Assembly (NCBI GenBank): GCA_050729835.1
Contig: JBOHLS010000003.1
Coordinates: 115,194 to 179,193, forward strand
Source of the DNA: REEB95 sp050729835
Lineage (GTDB): Bacteria; Pseudomonadota; Alphaproteobacteria; ATCC43930; CGMCC-115725
Direction: 5' to 3'
DNA length: 64,000 nucleotides
This document shows positions 35,917-44,580 of this stretch, in pieces; position 1 is the stretch's first letter; each line of letters opens with the position of its first letter. The notes beneath the pieces were generated by a model. It searched no databases, was not told the DNA's origin, and saw only the letters and a program-made list of their open reading frames with translations. The translations under genes were made by a program, and so were the position numbers.

Positions 35917-37590
35917 ATGCTGATCGGCCTTTCCATCCGCGACGTCGTGCTGATCGACCGGCTCGATCTTTCGTTCCGGCCAGGATTGTGCGTGCTCACC
36001 GGTGAGACCGGCGCCGGCAAGTCCATCCTGCTGGACGCGCTCGGCCTGGCGCTAGGCGTGCGCGCCGAAAGCGGCTTGGTGCGCCGCGGCGCTGAGCAGG
36101 CGACGGTCAGCGCCGAGTTCACTTTGCCCGCCCGGCATCCGGTGCGCGCCTTGCTGCAAGACGCCGGCCTGACGGTTGACGACGATACGCTGGTCTTGCG
36201 GCGGATCGTCGGCGGCGACGGCCGCAGCCGCGCCTTCATAGCCGACCAGCCCGCCAGCGTCGCGCTGCTGCGCCAGGTCGGCGAGGCCTTGGTCGAAATC
36301 GAGGGCCAGTTCGCCCAGCGCGGCCTGCTCGACCCGGCGACCCACCGCGAGGCGCTCGACGCCTATGGCGTGCCGGAAGCCGATATCCGGACGCTGTCCG
36401 CCGCGTGGCAGGCCTGGCGCACGGCAACCGCCGAGCATGAGGCCGCGGCGCAACGGCTCGCGGCGGCGCAAGCCGAAGAGGAATTCCTGCGCCATGCGAT
36501 GAAGGAGCTCGCGGCGCTCGATCCGAAGGCGGGCGAGGAACCCAGCCTAGCCGACGAACGCTCCTTGATGCAGAACCGCGAGCGTTTGACCGAGGCGCTT
36601 GAAGCGGCGCTGGCCGAGCTTTCCGGCGAGCGCGGTGGCGAGCGCTCGTTGCAGGCGGCGCTGCGCCATGTCGCGCGCGTCAGGGACAAGGCCGGCGGCC
36701 GGCTCGACGCCGCCGTTGCCGCGCTCGAGCGTGCCGGCGTCGAGGCGCGCGAGGCGGCGGCGGGGCTCGAAGCCCAGGCGCGCGCCCTTGGCGGCGACGC
36801 CACCCGGCTGGAGCAGATCGAGGAGCGGCTCTTCGCGCTGCGCGCGTTGGCGCGCAAGCACAACGTCGCGGTCGACGGACTCGCCGGCCTGCGCACCGAG
36901 ATCGCCGCCAAGCTCGGCGCTTTGGAGGACGGCGGCGGCGCCGTCGCGACGCTCGAACGCGCCGTGGACGTCGCCCGCAATTCTTATATCGCGGCGGCGG
37001 ACGGGGTCTCGGCCGCCCGCCACGCCGCCGCAATCAAGCTCAATCCGGCAGTGATGAAAGAATTGAAGCCGCTGAAGCTCGAAAAGGCGCGCTTCGCCAC
37101 GGTGCTAAGCGCGCTCGGCGAAGCCGAATGGGGCCCGCAGGGCCGCGAGCGGGTACATTTCGAGGTGGCCACCAACCCGGGCGCGCCGGCCGGGCCCTTG
37201 GCCAAGGTGGCGTCCGGCGGCGAGCTGTCGCGCTTCATGCTGGCGCTCAAAGTGGTGCTGGCGCGCACCTCGCCCGTGCCAACCCTGGTCTTCGACGAAG
37301 TCGACAGCGGCATCGGCGGCGCGGTCGCGGCGGCGGTCGGCGACCGTCTCCATCGTTTGGGCCAAGAGCTTCAGGTCCTGGTCGTCACCCATTCGCCGCA
37401 GGTGGCGGCACGTGGCGCGCATCACTGGCGCGTCGAGAAGAATCAGGCGGCGCAGAAGACCTCGACCCGGGTCGAGGAGCTATCGACCGAGGCGCGGCGC
37501 GAGGAGATCGCGCGCATGCTGTCGGGCGCCTCGATCACCGCCGAAGCCCGCGCGGCCGCCGCTTCGCTGATGGCCGGAGCACGGGCGTGA
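35917..37590 (+). CDS. recN: DNA repair protein RecN
   Basis: RecN is an SMC-like ATPase acting in recombinational repair of double-strand breaks. The 557-residue product has Walker A GETGAGKS at 29-36, two coiled-coil arms around 160-350, the signature ASGGELSRFMLALK near 428-441 and Walker B LVFDEVDSGIGG near 454-465. The start is ATG 35917; the frame is open further upstream, into bamD, without a ribosome site. It overlaps ligA by 4 bases (GTGA). Confidence 0.96.
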   Translation: MLIGLSIRDVVLIDRLDLSFRPGLCVLTGETGAGKSILLDALGLALGVRAESGLVRRGAEQATVSAEFTLPARHPVRALLQDAGLTVDDDTLVLRRIVGGDGRSRAFIADQPASVALLRQVGEALVEIEGQFAQRGLLDPATHREALDAYGVPEADIRTLSAAWQAWRTATAEHEAAAQRLAAAQAEEEFLRHAMKELAALDPKAGEEPSLADERSLMQNRERLTEALEAALAELSGERGGERSLQAALRHVARVRDKAGGRLDAAVAALERAGVEAREAAAGLEAQARALGGDATRLEQIEERLFALRALARKHNVAVDGLAGLRTEIAAKLGALEDGGGAVATLERAVDVARNSYIAAADGVSAARHAAAIKLNPAVMKELKPLKLEKARFATVLSALGEAEWGPQGRERVHFEVATNPGAPAGPLAKVASGGELSRFMLALKVVLARTSPVPTLVFDEVDSGIGGAVAAAVGDRLHRLGQELQVLVVTHSPQVAARGAHHWRVEKNQAAQKTSTRVEELSTEARREEIARMLSGASITAEARAAAASLMAGARA

Positions 37591-39686
37591 GCCGCGCGCC
37601 ATCGGGCGAAACCGCGGTCGACCAGCTCAGCCCCGCCGAAGCCAAGGCCGAGCTGAAGCGCCTGGCGGCGGAAATCGCGCGCCATGACAGGCTCTATCAC
37701 CAGAAGGACATGCCCGAGATTGCCGACGCCGACTACGACGCCTTGCGGCGGCGGAACGCGGCGATCGAAACGCGCTTTCCCGATCTCGTCCGCGCCGACA
37801 GCCCGTCGAAACGCGTCGGCGCGCCGCCGGCGACCAGCTTCGCCAAGGTGCGTCATCCGCACCCGATGCTGTCGCTCGACAACGCCATGGACGAGAGCGA
37901 CGTGCGCGAGTTCTTCAAGGGCGTGCGCAACTTCTTCCGCGCGCCCGAGGATTTGAAGCGCGTCGAGCCCGACAGAATCGCGATGATGGCCGAGCCCAAG
38001 ATCGACGGCCTGTCATGCTCGCTGCGCTACGAGAAGGGCAAGCTGGTGCTAGGCGCGACGCGCGGCGACGGCGTCACCGGCGAGGACGTGACGCGCAACG
38101 TCGAGATCCTCGACACGATTCCGAAACGGCTCGCCGGAAGCGGCTGGCCGGAGGTGATCGAGGTGCGCGGCGAGGTCTATATGGAGCATCCCGGTTTCAC
38201 CGCGCTCAATCGCGAGCGCGAGCAAGCGGGAGAACCGCTTTTCGCCAATCCGCGCAACGCCGCCGCCGGCTCGCTGCGCCAGCTCGATCCGGCGATCACC
38301 GCCCGGCGGCCGCTCAAGTTCTTCGCCTATGCCTGGGGCGAGGCGAGCAAGCCATTCGCAAAATCGCATGCCGATGCGCTCAAGCAGCTCAAGGCATGGG
38401 GCTTTGCCACCGATCCGCACGCCGGACTGTGCCGCGGCATCGAGCAGGTTCTCGAATTCCATCGCGACATGGCGGCGAAGCGCGCGGCGCTGCCCTACGA
38501 CATCGACGGCATCGTCTACAAGGTGAACGACCTTGATCTCGAGGAGCGGCTGGGCTTTGTCAGCCGCGCGCCGCGCTGGGCGATCGCGCACAAATTCCCC
38601 GCCGAGCAGGCGCAGACCGTGCTCAAGGCAATCGAGATTCAGGTCGGCCGCCAGGGTACATTGACGCCGGTTGCCAAGCTCGAGCCGATCACGGTCGGCG
38701 GCGTGGTGGTGAGCAATGCTTCGCTGCACAACGAGGACGAGATCGCGCGCAAGGACGTCCGCGAAGGCGACACCGTCATCGTGCAGCGCGCCGGCGACGT
38801 CATTCCGCAGATCGTCGGAGTGGTGAAGGAACGCCGGCCGCGGAGCTCCAGGCCCTTCCAATTCCCGCACGCATGCCCGGTTTGCGGCAGCCAGGCGGTG
38901 CGCGAGGAAGGCGAAGCGGCGTGGCGCTGCACCAACCTCACCTGCCCGGCCCAGGCGGTCGAGCGGCTCCGGCATTTCGTCTCGCGCGAGGCCTTCGACA
39001 TCGAAGGTTTGGGCGAAAAGCACATCGCCGAGTTCTGGCAGGACGGTCTGCTCAAGACGCCGGCCGACATCTTCCGGCTCAAGGCGGCACAGATCGAAAG
39101 CCGTGAAGGCTGGGGCGAGACCAGTGCGCGCAAACTGATCGCCGCGATCGACACGCGGCGCGACATCGCCCTCGACCGCTTCATCAACGCGCTGGGCATC
39201 CCGCAGACCGGGCCAGCCACCGCCAAGCTGCTGGCGCGGCACTACCGCGCGTTCAAACGCTGGCGCCAGGCGATGGAAGCCGCCAAGGACCGCGACGGCG
39301 CGGCGTGGCAGGAGCTCAACAACCTGCACGGCATCGGCGAGGACACCGCCACCGACATCGTCGGCTTCTTCGCCGAGAAGCATAACCGCAAGGCACTCGA
39401 CGAGCTCGAAAAGGAGCTGCGGATTGTCGATTACGCGGCGCCCAACGCCGGTGCCACGCCGTTTGCCGGCAAGACCGTCGTCTTCACCGGCACGCTCGCG
39501 GCGGTGTCGCGCAGCGAGGCCAAGGCACGGGCCGAGGCGCTGGGTGTCATCGTGACTTCGAGCGTCTCGGCCAAGACCGATTACGTTGTGGTCGGCGCCG
39601 ATCCGGGCTCGAAGGCGAAAAAGGCCGCCGAGCTCGGCATCAAGGTACTGAGCGAGGACGAGTGGCTGAAGCTGGCGCGGGGGTGA
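37587..39686 (+). CDS. ligA: NAD-dependent DNA ligase LigA
   Basis: LigA seals nicks in replication and repair, using NAD. The 699-residue protein has the Ia domain with the NMN-binding YDALRR, the adenylation domain with the nucleophile Lys138 in AEPKIDG, and an OB fold. A four-cysteine zinc finger (CPVCG and CTNLTCP, about 430-456) follows, then helix-hairpin-helix repeats and a C-terminal BRCT domain (about 615-699, GKTVVFTGTL). GTG 37587 overlaps the recN stop. Fifty-nine bases separate its stop from the convergent NO reductase gene. Confidence 0.98.
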   Translation: MSRAPSGETAVDQLSPAEAKAELKRLAAEIARHDRLYHQKDMPEIADADYDALRRRNAAIETRFPDLVRADSPSKRVGAPPATSFAKVRHPHPMLSLDNAMDESDVREFFKGVRNFFRAPEDLKRVEPDRIAMMAEPKIDGLSCSLRYEKGKLVLGATRGDGVTGEDVTRNVEILDTIPKRLAGSGWPEVIEVRGEVYMEHPGFTALNREREQAGEPLFANPRNAAAGSLRQLDPAITARRPLKFFAYAWGEASKPFAKSHADALKQLKAWGFATDPHAGLCRGIEQVLEFHRDMAAKRAALPYDIDGIVYKVNDLDLEERLGFVSRAPRWAIAHKFPAEQAQTVLKAIEIQVGRQGTLTPVAKLEPITVGGVVVSNASLHNEDEIARKDVREGDTVIVQRAGDVIPQIVGVVKERRPRSSRPFQFPHACPVCGSQAVREEGEAAWRCTNLTCPAQAVERLRHFVSREAFDIEGLGEKHIAEFWQDGLLKTPADIFRLKAAQIESREGWGETSARKLIAAIDTRRDIALDRFINALGIPQTGPATAKLLARHYRAFKRWRQAMEAAKDRDGAAWQELNNLHGIGEDTATDIVGFFAEKHNRKALDELEKELRIVDYAAPNAGATPFAGKTVVFTGTLAAVSRSEAKARAEALGVIVTSSVSAKTDYVVVGADPGSKAKKAAELGIKVLSEDEWLKLARG

Positions 39687-39745
39687 ACCGCCCCGCGTTC
39701 AAACCTCCGTGTTTCGTGTCGGGACAAGGTGTGCGTTTTCCGTTG

Positions 39746-41380
39746 TCACTCCGCCACTTCGGTACTGGACGCGATTTTCAGCTGCGTCCGGAAAATGAGG
39801 CGATCCATGGCTTGCGGGAACAGCGGCCGTAGCTTGACCAGGAAGTCCCACGTCATCAGCAGCGCGCCGATAGAGAACACCACGTCGCCCGGTAGTCGCA
39901 TCCATTGCCAAATCAGCGTCGTATCATAGAAATCGCTGCTCCGCGCGTAAGCGAGCCCGTGCTCGTAGACGGCGTCGAGTTGCGACCAGCCGATGGGGAA
40001 GAAGTTCAGGACTATCCACAGGACCAAGCCCCCGTTGTAGAGCCAGAACGCCCACAGGCCCACTTTCTCGCTGAATCGATAGCGATCGGCAGCGATATAG
40101 CGCAGGCAGAAATAAATCAGCCCGATCGCCAGTTCGCCGAACGCTCCGAACAACGCGGTGTGGGCATGGTTCAACGTCAGAAAAGTGCCATGCTCATAGT
40201 AATTGACGAGCGGAGCGTTGAGCGTGCCGCCGCCGAACACGCCCGCGCCGACGAAATTCCAGAATGCCGCGCCGATGATGTAGGTCTGGGCCAGCCGGTA
40301 CTTGAATTCGCGATGCGCGCGCATGAGCCGGTAATTGTTGATCGCCTCGATGATAAGCAGCACGAGCGGCAGCACCTCGATGAAAGAGAACATGCTGCCC
40401 ATCGGCACCCACATGCTGGGGCCACCCGCCCAGTAAAGATGATGGCCGGTGCCGATGACACCGCCGAGGAAGATCAGGATGATCTCGAAATAAGTCGCCC
40501 GCTCGGCGAGCTTGCGCGAGACCAATCCCACTGCCATCAGCAGATAGGCGCTCATGGAGGCGGCGAAGAACTCGAAGGATTGCTCGACCCAGAGATGGAC
40601 CACCCACCAGCGCCAGAAATCCGCGATGGTGAAGGACTTCTCGATGCCGGTAAGCGGAATCATGCCGAAGGCATAAAGCGCGGCGATGTTGATCGTGGAG
40701 GCCCAGATCAGGTGTTCCAGCCGGATGCGGCCCGTCCAGAACTGCCCCGCCGCCTTGCGCCATAGCGGCCTGCTCGGCCACAGCGCACGCATCACCAGCA
40801 GACTCCAGAACGCGAGCCCGAGAAAGAAACCGATCTGCCAGAAGCGGCCGAGTTGGATATAGGAAAGACCCTGATTGCCGAACCAGAACCAACCGCGCTC
40901 GATCACGCCCATGATGCCGAGATAATCGCCGATCAAAGCTCCGGCGACGACCAGCAGCGTCACCCAGAACAAGACATCGACCAAAATGCGCTGGCCTTTG
41001 GCTTCCTGCCCGCCTGCGATGGCGGGGGCAAGGAACAGCCACGCCCCGATCCATGCCAGTCCGATCCAGACGATCGGCGCCTGGATATGGACATCGCGCA
41101 GGAAGTTAAAGGGCAGGAAGTCGTTGATGGGAATGCCGTAGAAACTCGTCCGGTCGTAATAGGAATGCGCCATGATCGTGCCGGCACCGATCTGCACCAA
41201 CAGGAGTCCCGCCACGACCAGGAAATATTTTCCGATCCGCCTTTGGCTCGGCGTCAATGGCCGGAACGAGGACAGGACCGGATCCATCGGCGCGTCGTCG
41301 GGATTGTTCAGGAAAAATTGGTAGATGAAGAGAACGAGACCGAAGGAAAAAAGGTGAAGCAGAAGCTCATCCAGGTCCAA
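39746..41380 (-). CDS. norB: Quinol-dependent nitric oxide reductase, C-terminal part (frame 2 of a split gene)
   Basis: Reduces NO to N2O at a haem b3/non-haem iron centre. This frame holds the twelve-helix haem-copper-oxidase-like core: LTPSQRRIGKYFLVV and GTIMAHSYYDRTSFYG near its start, WVVHLWVEQSFEFF, the histidine pair in GVIGTGHHLYWAG and HTALFGAFGELAIG. The first 10 or so codons after ATG 41380 are out of family sequence; homology begins at SFGLVLFIYQFF, where the previous frame leaves off. The natural gene is therefore this frame joined to 41308-42087, about 780 residues together, the usual length of single-subunit qNor. As written, the sequence cannot give a full protein without frameshifting. 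Confidence 0.9.
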   Translation of the reverse strand: MDLDELLLHLFSFGLVLFIYQFFLNNPDDAPMDPVLSSFRPLTPSQRRIGKYFLVVAGLLLVQIGAGTIMAHSYYDRTSFYGIPINDFLPFNFLRDVHIQAPIVWIGLAWIGAWLFLAPAIAGGQEAKGQRILVDVLFWVTLLVVAGALIGDYLGIMGVIERGWFWFGNQGLSYIQLGRFWQIGFFLGLAFWSLLVMRALWPSRPLWRKAAGQFWTGRIRLEHLIWASTINIAALYAFGMIPLTGIEKSFTIADFWRWWVVHLWVEQSFEFFAASMSAYLLMAVGLVSRKLAERATYFEIILIFLGGVIGTGHHLYWAGGPSMWVPMGSMFSFIEVLPLVLLIIEAINNYRLMRAHREFKYRLAQTYIIGAAFWNFVGAGVFGGGTLNAPLVNYYEHGTFLTLNHAHTALFGAFGELAIGLIYFCLRYIAADRYRFSEKVGLWAFWLYNGGLVLWIVLNFFPIGWSQLDAVYEHGLAYARSSDFYDTTLIWQWMRLPGDVVFSIGALLMTWDFLVKLRPLFPQAMDRLIFRTQLKIASSTEVAE

Positions 41381-42087
41381 CGGAAGGTGTTGGCCGTGGG
41401 CGCGTTGCCGACCAGCGGCTCATAAGGCCAGTTCTCCGTCCAGGACCAGCTGACGCCCGGACGGCGTGCCACGGTGGTCAGCGCGGAATACGCCAGAAAA
41501 TCCGCCGTCTGCCGCGCAAGTTCCGGCGTCAAGCTATAGGCGGGCGTCCAGCCTGTGGACGGATTGGCGACGTTGAGCGCCTTAGCGATTCCGTTGCGTA
41601 TATCGGTAAAAGCGGATGCGACCGCGTCAGGTAGGACAACTTCCTCTTTCGTCAGATCGATGCCTTGCAGGGCGCGTTGCATGGCGGCGGTGGCAGCGGC
41701 CTGTTGTTCGGCCGAAAGCGAAGCGAAAGGCTTACCAAAGTCCTTGCGTGCGAGATTGTCGCGAACCGCCGTGCCGATCTGCACCAGGATCGAAGCCGTG
41801 TAATCCTCGCCGTAATAGGAACCCATGCCGTATAGGCTGCCATAGTCCATCAAGTCGGCCTTCTGGAACCCGCCCTTGCCCGCGACGATATTGTCCGCGG
41901 TCATCAGCACACGGCCGCTGAGGGCGACGAAGCGCGCCGGCCGCGGCGGCGCGGCTTGATAGGTTACGACTGTCGCCCAGGCCATGAGACCGAAGGTAAG
42001 AATCGCGACTGCCAGCAGCACCCATTTGAGGACGTTGCTGACGGAATCCCCGGCCGGCCGGCCGATAGGTTCGGCATGGGGCGTCAT
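41308..42087 (-). CDS. norB: Quinol-dependent nitric oxide reductase, N-terminal part (frame 1 of a split gene)
   Basis: From ATG 42087 this frame gives the cytochrome-c-like N-terminal extension that distinguishes qNor from the two-subunit enzyme. It has an anchor helix (VLKWVLLAVAILTFGLMAWA) and then the periplasmic domain with GKGGFQKADLMDYGSLYGMG and ENWPYEPLVGNAPTANTF. Family sequence runs to WTWMSFCFTFF and then turns into an unrelated Ser-rich end that stops at 41308. The switch to the other frame coincides with a run of six T (minus strand) at 41352-41347. AGAGAGA stands before the start. The first gene product upstream is the small membrane protein at 42172-42648. Confidence 0.88.
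   Translation of the reverse strand: MTPHAEPIGRPAGDSVSNVLKWVLLAVAILTFGLMAWATVVTYQAAPPRPARFVALSGRVLMTADNIVAGKGGFQKADLMDYGSLYGMGSYYGEDYTASILVQIGTAVRDNLARKDFGKPFASLSAEQQAAATAAMQRALQGIDLTKEEVVLPDAVASAFTDIRNGIAKALNVANPSTGWTPAYSLTPELARQTADFLAYSALTTVARRPGVSWSWTENWPYEPLVGNAPTANTFRWTWMSFCFTFFPSVSFSSSTNFS
41347..41352 (-). other. Homopolymer at the probable norB frameshift
   Basis: On the coding strand this reads ACC-TTTTTT-CC. With one extra T the frame continues Thr-Phe-Phe-Ser-Phe-Gly-Leu-Val, joining both halves in family sequence. A lost base (mutation or sequencing error) or a -1 ribosomal slip would both explain the observation. Confidence 0.75.
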
Positions 42088-42171
42088 GGTCAATCTCTCT
42101 CGTGATGTTGCCTGTCGCATCTCCAAACATGTTTCACCACACGACCATCGGGCAAGTCTTACGGCCGCTTG

Positions 42172-42648
42172 TCAGAAAACCGACCATCCTTGGCTTCCCG
42201 CGACCGCGCCGAGGATCGTAACGAAAGCCAGCACCAGCAAAAGCCAATGGCCGCGCTGTAGCCACGCAAAGGCGATATCGGGCCGCGCTAGCGCCCAATG
42301 CCGAAAGCGACGGCGCAGAACGAACGGTTCAACGATGAATAGAACGAAGGCGAATAGCAACCACAGGCAAACCATGGCGTCCATCCACCAGTACGCAGCG
42401 GCGCGAAAACGATCCCATAAATCGAGCCGCCACACCATGTAGAGACCGGTAAGGCCAACCACGATAACGGCGCTACGCGCCTGCCAGGCGAAGCCGTGCT
42501 CGATCGCCTGGAATATCTGTAGTCGATCGGGGCCGAAAGCGCCTCGCCGTACCGCCGGCAATATCACGGTCGTGACCACGGCTACCCCGCCGATCCAGAT
42601 CACCACGGCCAGAACGTGCAGCGCCCTGGCAACGATCACGTCCGTCAT
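42172..42648 (-). CDS. Four-helix integral membrane protein next to NO reductase
   Basis: A 158-residue membrane protein with about four hydrophobic helices. The first helix carries ARALHVLAVVIWIGGVAVVTTV, a His-containing pattern like that of CopD/HemJ-type and COG5615 membrane proteins, which often bind haem or metal; a second His follows in AIEHGFAWQARSAV and a third in QRGHWLLL. I do not recognise a named family with certainty. ATG 42648 is chosen because GGGAG precedes it; ATG 42663 is the first of the frame. It is 84 bases upstream of norB on the same strand, so it is probably co-expressed and may help assemble or use the reductase. Confidence 0.75.
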   Translation of the reverse strand: MTDVIVARALHVLAVVIWIGGVAVVTTVILPAVRRGAFGPDRLQIFQAIEHGFAWQARSAVIVVGLTGLYMVWRLDLWDRFRAAAYWWMDAMVCLWLLFAFVLFIVEPFVLRRRFRHWALARPDIAFAWLQRGHWLLLVLAFVTILGAVAGSQGWSVF

Positions 42649-42764
42649 GGATTGCTCCCGCAACGCATGTCCTTGAAACAGTTATGATAGAAGATCCGAG
42701 AGCGCATACGCGCCACCTTCCACAAGGGATCGTGCAAAACCTACCGCGGCGACCGACCGCCGCG

Positions 42765-42780
42765 TTTGCGCTGGAGCAAA
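42765..42780. promoter_or_regulatory. Candidate NnrR/DNR-type (Crp/Fnr family) binding site
   Basis: TTTG-CGCTGGAG-CAAA is an inverted repeat of the form TTG-N8-CAA, the consensus recognised by NO-responsive Crp/Fnr regulators. It lies 40 bases before the regulator gene and 116 bases before the divergent membrane-protein/norB unit, so it could serve either. Confidence 0.5.
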
Positions 42781-42820
42781 CCCACTTCCGCTATTCTGCG
42801 GGTACCGCTAGGATTCGAGC

Positions 42821-43528
42821 ATGGCCGCAGCGGGCAAACTTGTCCCTAATGTACTGACCACATCGGAGCTTTTTGCAGGCCTTCGCCCGGCTGCTCTGGG
42901 AGAGGCCATCGCCTCCGCGCGCACGCGTCGGCTTCCCAAAGATACCCATATCTTCAGCCAAGGCGACGCGTGCGAGCGAGCCCACATGCTGATCGAAGGA
43001 AGCGTGCGCATCACGCAGACGGGAGGCGACGGCGAGCAGATCATCGTGCGCTTCATCGGCCCGGGAGAGACCTTCGGCACCGTCGGCATGTTCACCAACG
43101 GTCGCTATCCGGCCGACGCCGTCACGCTTGCGGATTCGACGGAGGCGAGCTGGGGCAAGGCCGCATTGTTCGAACTCATGGACCGCCACACGCGAATCGC
43201 CATCAATGTAATCCGGGTTGTCGGCAAGCGGCTTCAGGAAGTGCAGGAACGGTTGCGCGAGCTTTCGACCCAGCGGGTCGAACGCCGCGTCGCTCATGCC
43301 GTCCTGCGGCTCGCCCGCCAGGCCGGCCGCAACACGGCCGACGGAACGGCGATCGAGTTTCCGCTGCGGCGCAAGGATGTGGCGGATATTTCAGGGACAA
43401 CGGTTCACACCGCGAGCCGCATCCTGACCGCATGGAAAAAGAATGGGCTTCTGGTCAGCCAGAACCGGCGCCTGATCATTTGTAACCCCTCGGCGCTATT
43501 GCGCATTGCCGAAGATTCGACGGATTAG
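42821..43528 (+). CDS. Crp/Fnr-family regulator, probably NO-responsive (NnrR/DNR type)
   Basis: The 235-residue product has a cyclic-nucleotide-binding-like beta-roll (about 20-135: HIFSQGDACERAHMLIEGSV, FIGPGETFG), a long dimer helix, and a winged helix-turn-helix near 180-215 (RRKDVADISGTTVHTASRIL). It lacks the N-terminal cysteine cluster of oxygen-sensing FNR. Divergence from a NO reductase operon and the TTG-N8-CAA box suggest that it senses NO, as NnrR and DNR do, probably through haem. That role is inferred from context. Confidence 0.85.
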   Translation: MAAAGKLVPNVLTTSELFAGLRPAALGEAIASARTRRLPKDTHIFSQGDACERAHMLIEGSVRITQTGGDGEQIIVRFIGPGETFGTVGMFTNGRYPADAVTLADSTEASWGKAALFELMDRHTRIAINVIRVVGKRLQEVQERLRELSTQRVERRVAHAVLRLARQAGRNTADGTAIEFPLRRKDVADISGTTVHTASRILTAWKKNGLLVSQNRRLIICNPSALLRIAEDSTD

Positions 43529-43620
43529 CGATCGGGATTTCGAGCAACGGACGGGCGTTTCGCCTTACGGTTTTTACGCGGGCATTGATCTTGATAGCGC
43601 GCGGCCGAGCCACGGCCGCC

Positions 43621-44541
43621 TCACACTACGACGCGCATCTTCTCGCGCTCGGGCTTCTTCTCGGCGAAGCCCGAGACCGTCGGCAGCGAGCCCCACATGT
43701 CGAGGGCATAGCGCTCGAACGGGAACTGGCGCGGCCGGTAGGTCGCCTCGTCCTCGGGCATGATGTGCTTCACGCCGACCGAGTACTCGAAGACCATGCC
43801 GTCCGGCCCCTCGAAATAGACCATCATCGCGCCCGAGAGCGGATGCCGGCCGGGGCCGAAGACGATGTTGATGTTGCGCTCCTTGAGGAAGTACCAGGAG
43901 CGCATCACGTCGTCGATGTCCTCGACCTGGTGGTTGATGTGCTGGACGCCCGGCCGCGTCGTCGGGAACAGCACCACCGAATGATGCGCGGTGTGGATGC
44001 GGAACAGCGGCGTGTCGCCGAGCCAGTCGGAAACCCGCGCGTTGAACACCGTGGTCCAGAATTTCTCGTCGCGTTTCGGATCGGTGGTGTTGAGGCCGAT
44101 ATGGCTGAAATGCGTGATGCCGGCGTCGCGGCCGGGGAAATAGCGCACGCCGCTGTTGAAGGGGCGCGCCACGATCTCGATCTTGTTGCCGGTCGGGTCC
44201 TGCGTCGCGACGAACGCCTTGATGCGGCGCTGCTCGCATTCATCCTTGGTGCCGAGCCGCGCCGGATAGTGGGCGTTGTCGAGCTCGGCGCCGACCTTGT
44301 CGAGATCGTCCGGATGCTTGAGCTCAAGGCCGACGATATGGTCGGCCGGATCGCCCTCGAAATAAGCCAGGGTGTGATCGCGCGTATCGCCGCGCACCGC
44401 CGCCTTGTCGCTCTTGAAATAGGCCCATTTGCCGTCCTTGGCGGCGAGCTCGAGCCCGACGATCTTGGTCGCAAAGGCGACCGCGGAATCGAGATCGCGC
44501 GTGCCCATGCGGACATAGCGGATGTCGTGCAGGTGGATCAT
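43621..44541 (-). CDS. Type I extradiol-dioxygenase-like (VOC superfamily) protein
   Basis: The 306-residue protein has two vicinal-oxygen-chelate modules, like 2,3-dihydroxybiphenyl and catechol 2,3-dioxygenases, which open catechol rings next to the hydroxyls. The iron triad appears intact: His147 (FSHIGLN), His201 (GVQHINHQVED) and Glu252 (MVFEYSVG). The substrate is unknown, and no other aromatic-degradation genes lie nearby, so it may act alone or belong to a scattered pathway. AGGA precedes the ATG at 44541. It is convergent with the Crp/Fnr gene and downstream of aminopeptidase P. Confidence 0.88.
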   Translation of the reverse strand: MIHLHDIRYVRMGTRDLDSAVAFATKIVGLELAAKDGKWAYFKSDKAAVRGDTRDHTLAYFEGDPADHIVGLELKHPDDLDKVGAELDNAHYPARLGTKDECEQRRIKAFVATQDPTGNKIEIVARPFNSGVRYFPGRDAGITHFSHIGLNTTDPKRDEKFWTTVFNARVSDWLGDTPLFRIHTAHHSVVLFPTTRPGVQHINHQVEDIDDVMRSWYFLKERNINIVFGPGRHPLSGAMMVYFEGPDGMVFEYSVGVKHIMPEDEATYRPRQFPFERYALDMWGSLPTVSGFAEKKPEREKMRVVV

Positions 44542-44580
44542 GGCGTTCCTCGAAAGCTTTCGCTCATTGTGCCACAGCCG

